From positions 1-7,462 of the forward strand of contig JACNKJ010000080.1 of NCBI GenBank assembly GCA_014382085.1: a stretch of DNA of 7,462 nt, read 5' to 3'. The notes under the pieces were generated by a model. That model did no database searches. It was not told where the DNA came from and saw only the letters and a program-made list of their open reading frames with translations. Below, piece after piece: positions 1-6,042 of the stretch. The DNA comes from a bacterium (lineage in GTDB: Bacteria > Krumholzibacteriota > Krumholzibacteriia > JACNKJ01). Each line of letters opens with the position of its first letter. Position 1 is the stretch's first letter. Position numbers and translations under genes: made by a program.

Positions 1-1908
1 CAGGCGCCAGAGTTCGCGGCGCTCTCCATCCACCACCGTGAAACGCGTCAGCTCGGCCTTGTTGAGGTAGGCTCGTTCGGTCACATTGCCGCCGGCAAAA
101 ACCAGGTCGCTCACGCGCATGCCATCGAAGAGTGGGTAGCGTCCGCGATTGTTCACCTCGCCGATAACTTCCACATAGGCACGCTGTTTGATTTCCCAAA
201 TGCTGTGCACCTTGAGTGTGTCAAGATCCATGAGGGGGACGTTCTCGGCGAAGTTCCCGTTCAGCACGCTATCCAGATTCAGGGAACGCCCCAGCACTTC
301 CTTGCTCTTGGGTTCGGTTCGCAGAAGTTCGGCGCGGCCGGTCCAGGCGTCGTGGGTGAGACCGCCGGCGGCGAGAATCAGATCCATGGCGCGCATGCCT
401 TCCTGGAAACGATACTCGCCGGGACTGCGGACTTCGCCCATCACAATGACCTTGGGAGTTTCGCGGAAATGGCCTCGATGGAAAACGAAGACGCGATCGC
501 GTGGCTTGAGCGCCGCATCGGCGGCCTCATTCCCCGACAGCATTGCGCCCAGGTTGAAGGATAAGTAGCCGGACTCGCGGCTCATGGGGTTTTCCCGTTC
601 AATAAGTCCATATTCGAAATAGCTTTCCGGAAGCAAGTCGTCCGAGGAGCCGATAAGATCGGAAACCCTCATGCCATCACGATGGCTGCGCATACCCGGA
701 TGCTGAACGTTGCCTTCCAGGTAGACCACCTTCTCTTCTCGATCGGGAACGGAGAAGATGCGCACAAGATCGCCGTCCTGCAGCTTCAGGTCGGCGGAAG
801 TTTTCAGGGAGATATCCAGAGCCGTGCGGCTGCCCTTCTCCACACGTTCCACCAGGGCGCGATCTAGATGTGCCGTGGGCAAAAGCCCCCCGGCCAGGTC
901 GATGAGTTCCTCAACGCTCTGTCCCGGATCAATTTCGTAGATGGCGGGACGTTTCACCTGACCGCGAATACCCACACGGGGGCCCACCGGTGGCACGAAG
1001 AGCACGTCCATGGGCTGCAGGTGCAGGTCGCCGGAGCTGTCACCGCTGAGCAGCATGTCGTAGAGGTCCAGTTCGCCCACCAGCTCGCCACCACGCTTCA
1101 ATTGGATACGCCGAAGACTGCCGATCTCACCCACACCACCGCAGGTAAAGAGCGCGTGGCTCATGCTGGTCAGGCCACTGAGCAGGTAATTGCCCGGCTG
1201 CACCACGTCACCGAGAATGAAAACCTGAATGGAGCGCAGGCGTCCCATGGTAATCGACACCTCGGTGCCGATGAGACGATCCTCCACTTCCTTTTTCATG
1301 ATTTCACGAAGCTCGCCGAATGACAGTCCGGCCACGGAAATGGGGCCTAACTCGGGAAAGTCGATGAGGCCATCGCGGTCTACCACGGGACTGGACGCGG
1401 ATTTGTCTTTGCCATAGAGACGAATGTGAAGTTCGTCGCCGGGGCCGATGAGGTATCCGCTGGATACGGGAATGTCGGTGGCGGGAGCGAAGGTGGTGGG
1501 CACGTCGCGGAAGAGGTCGTAGCCGAAGGGAAGCAATTCCTCTTCAGGCGGACCCGCAAGTTCCAGGAAATCGCGAAAGGCCTGGGTGGGTCCTTCTTCC
1601 ATTTCCTCTTCGATTAGCAGAGAGTCCATTTCTTCCGGTGATTCTTCGAGAGGTACTTCCTCGATGCCCTCTGCGTTGCGTGGCACCATGATTTGCGGAC
1701 TCGAGGCATCACGCTGAGTGCTGCTGCCGTCCATTGGAGCCTGGCCAAGCATTTCCAGAAGAGCCACACGCTCTTCAGGACTCAATGACTCGAGACCTTC
1801 GGTGACCTCGGCCTGCTTGTCCTGGGCCTGAAGCTCGCCCGGCATGCCCGCCATGACGGCCGTAAAAACAACCGCTGCGCAAAACATTCGCAGCCAAAGC
1901 TTTGTCAT
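1..1908 (-). CDS. Multi-SLBB polysaccharide export protein (Wza/OPX family), 3' end cut by the window edge
   Basis: An uninterrupted reading frame of 636 codons runs from ATG 1908 to position 1 without a stop. Residues 1-28 look like a type I signal peptide (Lys/Arg start, AAVVFTAVMAG core, cleavage near LQA|Q); no lipobox is seen, although enterobacterial Wza is a lipoprotein. Residues 29-115 are hydrophilic and very Glu-rich. PFGYDLFRDVPTTFAP (127-142) precedes the polysaccharide export domain (about 150-222; YLIGPGDEL at 152-160). SLBB repeats follow at about 226-307, 311-386, 393-476, 486-570 and 576 onward, each opening with a G-x-V-x-x-x-G-x-Y type strand (ILGDVVQPGNY, VMGEVRSPGEY, VIGEVNNRGRY). 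In this family the export domain and SLBB repeats form the periplasmic part of the oligomeric outer-membrane channel. Five or more repeats make it far longer than Wza (about 380 residues). A GGAGG site 5 nt upstream supports the start. Family assignment is secure; the polymer exported is unknown. Confidence 0.93.
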   Translation of the reverse strand, partial: MTKLWLRMFCAAVVFTAVMAGMPGELQAQDKQAEVTEGLESLSPEERVALLEMLGQAPMDGSSTQRDASSPQIMVPRNAEGIEEVPLEESPEEMDSLLIEEEMEEGPTQAFRDFLELAGPPEEELLPFGYDLFRDVPTTFAPATDIPVSSGYLIGPGDELHIRLYGKDKSASSPVVDRDGLIDFPELGPISVAGLSFGELREIMKKEVEDRLIGTEVSITMGRLRSIQVFILGDVVQPGNYLLSGLTSMSHALFTCGGVGEIGSLRRIQLKRGGELVGELDLYDMLLSGDSSGDLHLQPMDVLFVPPVGPRVGIRGQVKRPAIYEIDPGQSVEELIDLAGGLLPTAHLDRALVERVEKGSRTALDISLKTSADLKLQDGDLVRIFSVPDREEKVVYLEGNVQHPGMRSHRDGMRVSDLIGSSDDLLPESYFEYGLIERENPMSRESGYLSFNLGAMLSGNEAADAALKPRDRVFVFHRGHFRETPKVIVMGEVRSPGEYRFQEGMRAMDLILAAGGLTHDAWTGRAELLRTEPKSKEVLGRSLNLDSVLNGNFAENVPLMDLDTLKVHSIWEIKQRAYVEVIGEVNNRGRYPLFDGMRVSDLVFAGGNVTERAYLNKAELTRFTVVDGERRELWRL

Positions 1909-1913
1909 GGATT

Positions 1914-1918
1914 CCTCC
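1914..1918 (-). promoter_or_regulatory. Shine-Dalgarno site of the export protein gene
   Basis: On the minus strand GGAGG lies 5 nt before ATG 1908. It fixes that ATG as the start and agrees with a signal peptide beginning at the same residue. Confidence 0.8.
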
Positions 1919-1944
1919 GCTGAATAATCCCTATTCGCCGCCTA

Positions 1945-1968
1945 ACCTTCCCGAAGCTAAGGGAAGGT
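1945..1968. repeat. Perfect 8-bp inverted repeat over the candidate -10 region (possible operator)
   Basis: ACCTTCCC (1945-1952) and GGGAAGGT (1961-1968) are perfect complements separated by 8 nt. The element overlaps the candidate -10 hexamer and predicted start of the minus-strand promoter, as a repressor operator would. It has no following T-run in either direction, which argues against a terminator. It could also be a hairpin in a transcript starting further upstream. The symmetry is directly visible; the regulatory role is inferred. Confidence 0.45.
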
Positions 1969-1982
1969 GTCGGGGGAATCAA
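1954..1982 (-). promoter_or_regulatory. Candidate sigma70-like promoter for the export protein gene
   Basis: Read on the minus strand, TTGATT (1982-1977) is followed after exactly 17 nt by TAGCTT (1959-1954). The -35 keeps the TTGA core and the -10 keeps the most conserved T-A-...-T positions. A start near 1947 would give a leader of about 40 nt. The match is partial, so this is only a candidate. Its position in a divergent intergenic region and its ideal spacing are the main support. Confidence 0.4.
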
Positions 1983-2066
1983 CCCTTGATTAGCGGCGCC
2001 AAAGACCGCCGAACAGCCCTCAATTCTCGATATTGTTAATGCTGGTCAGATTGGGCGGTCACTGGT

Positions 2067-2879
2067 ATGAAAGCTGCAGCTACAGCAATCGATCTAAGAC
2101 TCAGGACACCCAGCGATTCTAAGGAGCGAGACTTGGCTCAGAGTTCGGCGAAGCTCGAGATGGACGCCCTACTGGAGCCCGCGTTTCTCGCGGAATTTCA
2201 GGAACAAGCCGCCGGTCCCTCCCCCATTGAGGAGGATCTGGATCATAGCACCTGCCTGAGTTGGTTCCAACGCCGGAAGACCCCAGCCGGCCGTTCCACT
2301 CGAATTGGTATTCGTGTTCTGGATGTATCCATCAGCGTGATGGCCCTTTTTCTACTGCTACCCGCTTGGATTTTGATCGCTCTGGCCATTCGTCTGGAAA
2401 CAAAGGGCCCCATTGTCTTTCGTCAGCGCCGAACCGGCCTGGACGGCCTCGGCTTCCCCATGTTTAAATTCCGCAGCATGGTCCACGAAGAAGAGCGAGG
2501 TCCGCTCAAACTCACCCGCCGGGGCGATGGGCGCATCACGCGGGTGGGCACATTCCTGCGTCGATATCGTCTGGATGAAACGCCCCAATTCATCAACGTG
2601 CTTCGCGGCGAGATGAGCGTGGTGGGACCTCGCCCCGAAATGCCGGCGATGGTGGACTTCGCCGGCCGGTGCATCGACGGCTACCATGATCGGCACAAGG
2701 AACTGCCGGGGATCACGGGTTTGGCTCAAATCATCAACGGCTACGACGGCAATCTCGAAGGCCTCATGCGCACTTCCGCCCTGGATCGTCACTATGTGCG
2801 CCACCTCTCCATCACCAATTATTGGGGGATACTGCTGCGCACCGTGCCCACGGTGCTGCTCTGCCGAGGCGCAGTCTAA
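2067..2879 (+). CDS. Undecaprenyl-phosphate sugar phosphotransferase (bacterial sugar transferase, WcaJ/PglC-like monotopic PGT)
   Basis: This family transfers a sugar-1-phosphate from a nucleotide sugar to undecaprenyl phosphate at the cytoplasmic face of the inner membrane, the first step of repeat-unit assembly. From ATG 2067 it is 270 residues. Residues 1-78 are hydrophilic with no membrane segments, so the four- or five-span N-terminal part of full WcaJ is absent. RIGIRVLDVSIS leads into one hydrophobic stretch (about 87-109) with a helix-breaking Pro99, as in the re-entrant helix of monotopic enzymes. Then come GPIVFRQRRTG (114-124), KFRSM (134-138), GRITRVGTFLRRYRLDETPQ (155-174) with the catalytic Asp170-Glu171 pair, VGPRPE (186-191) and PGITGLAQI (214-222). 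All key residues are present. The sugar cannot be predicted. ATG 2067 has no good ribosome site; TTG 2133 does and would give 248 residues. It is the only plus-strand gene and converges on the acetyltransferase gene. Confidence 0.93.
   Translation: MKAAATAIDLRLRTPSDSKERDLAQSSAKLEMDALLEPAFLAEFQEQAAGPSPIEEDLDHSTCLSWFQRRKTPAGRSTRIGIRVLDVSISVMALFLLLPAWILIALAIRLETKGPIVFRQRRTGLDGLGFPMFKFRSMVHEEERGPLKLTRRGDGRITRVGTFLRRYRLDETPQFINVLRGEMSVVGPRPEMPAMVDFAGRCIDGYHDRHKELPGITGLAQIINGYDGNLEGLMRTSALDRHYVRHLSITNYWGILLRTVPTVLLCRGAV
2121..2126 (+). promoter_or_regulatory. Strong Shine-Dalgarno site pointing to a TTG start at 2133 for the sugar transferase
   Basis: AAGGAG ends 6 nt before an in-frame TTG (2133-2135, codon 23 of the longer frame). 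The upstream ATG 2067 has no purine-rich site at the right distance. Codons 1-22 include CTA, AGA, AGG and several ACA/GCA, unlike the GC-ending codons of the gene body, which fits that stretch being untranslated leader. The next upstream in-frame stop is TAA 2037. Confidence 0.6.
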
Positions 2880-3481
2880 AGCTCTTTCTCCAATGCGATC
2901 ATGCGGCGGCCACCGCCCACTTCATACTCTTCCCCTTCCAGAAATCCCAGTCCGGCATGATAGGCTCGCGCTGCATCATTCTCGTGAGCGTCGGTGCTGG
3001 CGCGTAACTGCTTGGCACCTCGAGCTCTGGCTTCGGCAATGAAAGCTTCGCCCAATTGCCGACCTCGGGCGCCACCGCGAAAATCCGGATGTACGCCGAT
3101 AGCCGCCAATTCGCAAACCTGCGCAGTTCCGTTTCGACGGCGGCGGCCATCTTCTCTAACACTGCGACTGTTCTCAAAAATCGCCGGGAGTAGTGACGGG
3201 GATTTTAGAAGAGCCAAAAAACTGAGCCAAGCAAACTTCACTCGCGATTTGCGAAGGCTTCCATAGAACGCAGCGGGATGAAGAAAACCGGCAGCCATCC
3301 CTACAAGGCGGCCCTCTTCTTCCAAGCCGAGCAGAATGCCGCCCTCCTTCAAAATTACCGAGTAGTATGCCACGAGAAAGGGTCTACCCATGCGAGTGAG
3401 GAAGAATCCCGGATGCACCTGTTGATGAAGCAAAGCCAAGGCGGCCAGGTCATTGGCCTTCAGGGGGCGGATGCTCATCAT
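2876..3481 (-). CDS. GNAT-family N-acetyltransferase of the polysaccharide cluster
   Basis: A protein of 201 residues with a GNAT fold: it would transfer acetyl from acetyl-CoA, usually to an amine. The N-terminal part (residues 3-70) has IRPLKANDLAALALLHQQV followed by PGFFLTRMGRPFL, and a beta-strand pair around GILLGLEEEGRLVGMAAGF (48-66). The acetyl-CoA part spans about 121-180: CELAAIGVHPDFRGGARGRQLG, then the motif B-like STDAHENDAARAYHAGLGF. The pyrophosphate loop reads R135-G-G-A-R-G140, with Ala at the usual fourth-position Gly. The segment 71-118 is basic and family-specific. I infer acetylation of an amino sugar for the repeat unit, because the gene is last in a run with wzz-, wzy- and wzx-type genes; the substrate is unproven. 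The first ATG overlaps the upstream stop as ATGA. The second ATG (3478) sits 7 nt from AAGGAGG and may be the true start. Its TAG interlocks with the TAA of the convergent gene. Confidence 0.88.
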   Translation of the reverse strand: MMSIRPLKANDLAALALLHQQVHPGFFLTRMGRPFLVAYYSVILKEGGILLGLEEEGRLVGMAAGFLHPAAFYGSLRKSRVKFAWLSFLALLKSPSLLPAIFENSRSVREDGRRRRNGTAQVCELAAIGVHPDFRGGARGRQLGEAFIAEARARGAKQLRASTDAHENDAARAYHAGLGFLEGEEYEVGGGRRMIALEKEL

Positions 3482-6042
3482 GCATCCTCCTTGATGCGTT
3501 CCAAGAGAAGGGCCGTGTGTAGGTCCAAAACCATCTCACGATCGAAACTTTTTTCCACTCGAGCACGAGCGGCGCGGCCCATTCGCTCGCGCATGTGGGG
3601 CGCATCAAGCAGGCTTTCCAGGGCGAGGGCCAGATCAACGGCATCGCCACGCTTCACGATGAGACCCGTCTCGCCATGCAAGACCGCTTCCTCAGCGCCC
3701 GGCCAATCGGAACAAACGGCGGCACGTCCCGCGGCGGCCGCTTCCAGGAGAACACGTGGAAAACCCTCGCGCAAACTTGGGTGCACCACTACATCGGCCG
3801 CGGCATAGAGAGACGGAAGGTCTTCACGCCATCCCAAACAATGCACACGGGGATGCTCTTTCATGGCCGCTAACGTTTCGGCCTTGAGAGGATCACCTTC
3901 GTAGAGTTCACCGGCCAGTATCAGGTGTGCAGACTTCAGGCGAAGGAAAGCTTCGAGCAAGGTGTCGATGCCCTTCTCCGATCGAAGCCAACCCACATAA
4001 AGGAGGGTCCGCTCACCCGCAGCGATTCCCAACTCTCGACGCATGGCAATTCCATCCGCCCCATCAAAGGCATGCACATTGACGCCGGCACTGCTGCCTG
4101 ACCCAAGAAGGCGAATTTTCTCCTTGCTACAGAGGCCTTCGCGAGTAAGCGCTTCACCCAAAGCGGCCGATACGGGAACTACCACCGTGGCTGAAGAGCA
4201 GATGAGTTTTTCAAGACGCCGATAAAAACCGGCACTCCATCCCTCGAAATTTTCATAGGCCCTTCCTCGAAGCAGATAGACACGCTCGGGCACTCCGGCC
4301 ATGCGTCCCGCGAGAGCTCCCAGCAGAGATGCCTTGGGTGTGGAAAACTGAAGGATGTCTGGTCTAAGCCGAGCCAACTCTCCGAAGAGCCTTAGCAGGG
4401 AGAACAGGTCGCGAATGGGACTGGCCTTGCGGGCCATGGGAAGCACGCGGGTTTCAATGCCCTCGGCGCGAGCCGCCGCGTGGTCTTCGCGGCCGGGCGG
4501 GGCCAGGGCAAAGACCTGGAAGCCCGCTTCTTTGAGACGGCGCCACCATCCCCCATGGGCACGACTCAGGGCGAAGGAGGGTGCGGCCAGCACAACAAGG
4601 CGCGGAGAACGCGCATCTGATAGAGCGAATTCCAAATGACGCAAAGCCCGCAATATTGTATCGGTACCGATCACGATTAGATACACCAGCAAGGCCAAGC
4701 TCGACTGGATAGGCCAGGGCAGAGAAGCACTGAGGAAATGTGCCGCGAGAAAAGCCGCCAAGGCTAGAGGAAGCCGCACACTGCCGAGAGCGCCAGGGAG
4801 GGCGCGCCAAGTTCGCCAGGCAAGAAAGGCGCGACCGGCAACGGTGATCATCAGGCTGATGAAAGTAGCCCAGGCCGCCCCCAATGCGCCCATGCGCGGA
4901 ATGAGCAGTAGATTGAGAACGAAATTGAGACCCAGCGCCGAAAGGCTCATGGACAGTTCGCCGCCCTCGCGCCCGCCCATTTGCAGAAGTTGCGCGTTGT
5001 TTCCCGACCAGGTCACGGCCATGGCGCCCAGTGTCAGTAGAACTAAAACTCCCGCGCCTTCCGCATAGAGATCGCCGACGGCAAGACCCAAGAGAACGCG
5101 CCCCTGGAAGATGAAGATCAGCGCCAGCGGCGTTGCCAAGGCTGCCATCAGCAAAGACGCGTTTCGGTAGCCGCTCAGCGCGCGGGTCTTTCCGGCGGCG
5201 TTAAGATGTCGCGAGTAGAGTGGTCCCATGAGGGGATTGAGTAGATAGATGAGCACGTATAGAAGGCGCGCCAGTCGCGCGGGAATGCTGTAGATGGCCA
5301 CTTCGCTGAAATTGCCCAGCCAGCCGATCATGATGCGATCGAGATAGGATAATCCCAGAATCACTAGCCCAATGCCCAAGCTGCGCCGCGCGAAACGAGC
5401 GTAGTCGTTTCGGCCTGACTCACTTCGGGCACCCGGCTTCCAAATGAGAAAAGCCGAACTAAGGCCGGCGAGCGCGTGCACAACCAGTAGGATGATCAAA
5501 AGGCCATCGGCCTGAGCCCATCCGGAATAGAGAGCCAGGGCCATGGTGGGCAAGATAAGCAGGTGAATTAGGGGGCCACCCACGAAAGCCCCCTGAACGG
5601 GTTTGCGAAGTCCGATGAGGGCGGCGGTGCCGAGGTTCAGGAGGGAGGAAGCGAATCCTGTGGCGAGAATCAGCAAGAGTTGTCTCGTGCTGAGACCGAG
5701 AATCATAGTTTGGGGTACGCGCCAATGAAGGAGCCAGGCCAAGATCATAGCCAGAGTGCCCGACGCAAGGATCAAGTTGACAGCCCTGCGGCGAAGAAAC
5801 AGCGCGCGCTCATTTTTGTCTTCGGCGCTCAAGGTCGGCAAAAAACGAATGAGCGCAGCCGGATAACCTCCGGCCAAGAGAACTTGCAGGGAGAGAATCA
5901 GGGCCAGGGAAAATGCGATGAGCCCGTAAAGCTCGGGCTCTACCGATCGAGCAAGAAGCAGGTGCCATCCTAGGGTGGCGAGGTATCCCAAAGCCTGCAC
6001 CGTGGCCACACCCAAAAGGGAACGAAGGGGGCGGGCGCTCAT
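3478..6042 (-). CDS. Wzx-type oligosaccharide flippase fused to a GT4 (CapM/PglA-like) glycosyltransferase
   Basis: One 854-residue frame carries two proteins that are normally separate. Residues 1 to about 465 are a polysaccharide flippase of the MOP superfamily: about 14 hydrophobic segments, with family-like stretches LGNFSEVAIYSIPARLARLL (242-261) and LNFVLNLLLIPRMGALGAAW (372-391). This half should flip undecaprenyl-linked repeats across the inner membrane. Residues 479-854 are a GT-B fold GT4 transferase: STPKASLLGALAGRMAGVPERVYLLRG (567-593) resembles CapM/PglA enzymes; YVGWLRSEKG (682-691) is the nucleotide-sugar loop; HPSLREGFPRVLLEAAAAG (754-772) contains the EX7E pair Glu759/Glu767. 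An even number of spans would leave the transferase in the cytoplasm, on the donor side. Trp685 replaces the usual Arg of the G-R-L motif. The joint (about 466-478) reads through cleanly, and no ribosome site for an internal start was seen. The start has GGGAG 7 nt upstream, and its ATG overlaps the polymerase stop as ATGA. Confidence 0.9.
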   Translation of the reverse strand: MSARPLRSLLGVATVQALGYLATLGWHLLLARSVEPELYGLIAFSLALILSLQVLLAGGYPAALIRFLPTLSAEDKNERALFLRRRAVNLILASGTLAMILAWLLHWRVPQTMILGLSTRQLLLILATGFASSLLNLGTAALIGLRKPVQGAFVGGPLIHLLILPTMALALYSGWAQADGLLIILLVVHALAGLSSAFLIWKPGARSESGRNDYARFARRSLGIGLVILGLSYLDRIMIGWLGNFSEVAIYSIPARLARLLYVLIYLLNPLMGPLYSRHLNAAGKTRALSGYRNASLLMAALATPLALIFIFQGRVLLGLAVGDLYAEGAGVLVLLTLGAMAVTWSGNNAQLLQMGGREGGELSMSLSALGLNFVLNLLLIPRMGALGAAWATFISLMITVAGRAFLAWRTWRALPGALGSVRLPLALAAFLAAHFLSASLPWPIQSSLALLVYLIVIGTDTILRALRHLEFALSDARSPRLVVLAAPSFALSRAHGGWWRRLKEAGFQVFALAPPGREDHAAARAEGIETRVLPMARKASPIRDLFSLLRLFGELARLRPDILQFSTPKASLLGALAGRMAGVPERVYLLRGRAYENFEGWSAGFYRRLEKLICSSATVVVPVSAALGEALTREGLCSKEKIRLLGSGSSAGVNVHAFDGADGIAMRRELGIAAGERTLLYVGWLRSEKGIDTLLEAFLRLKSAHLILAGELYEGDPLKAETLAAMKEHPRVHCLGWREDLPSLYAAADVVVHPSLREGFPRVLLEAAAAGRAAVCSDWPGAEEAVLHGETGLIVKRGDAVDLALALESLLDAPHMRERMGRAARARVEKSFDREMVLDLHTALLLERIKEDA
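3486..3492 (-). promoter_or_regulatory. Shine-Dalgarno site of the acetyltransferase, inside the 3' end of the fusion gene
   Basis: AAGGAGG on the minus strand is 4 nt from the ATG at 3481 and 7 nt from the adjacent in-frame ATG at 3478. The second spacing is closer to optimal. Either choice overlaps the TGA (3480-3478) of the upstream gene, a layout that favours coupled translation. Confidence 0.65.

Noticed and set aside
868..1323. Plus-strand 151-residue open frame and neighbouring plus-strand frames across 188-1617
   Set aside because: They lie antisense to a continuous multi-SLBB coding frame with clear family motifs. Their translations show no recognisable motif.
2011..2040. Possible plus-strand -10 (TATTGT or GTTAAT) upstream of the sugar transferase
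   Set aside because: No acceptable -35 hexamer lies 16-18 nt upstream, so I do not call a promoter there.
2004..2060. GACCGCC (2004-2010) and GGCGGTC (2054-2060) complementary 7-mers
   Set aside because: The arms are 43 nt apart and short in GC-rich DNA, so chance is likely.
2358..2804. Minus-strand 148-residue open frame inside the sugar transferase
   Set aside because: It is antisense to the catalytic region of a well-supported gene and has no domain-like pattern.
2905..2917. GGCGG-CCA-CCGCC hairpin just after the sugar transferase stop
   Set aside because: It has only 5-bp arms, no T-run follows, and it encodes Gly-Gly-Arg within the acetyltransferase, so a terminator call is not supported.
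3278..3808. Plus-strand 176-residue open frame
   Set aside because: It spans the acetyltransferase/fusion junction antisense to two supported genes. Its Arg/Ser/Ala-rich composition is typical of a GC-rich shadow frame.
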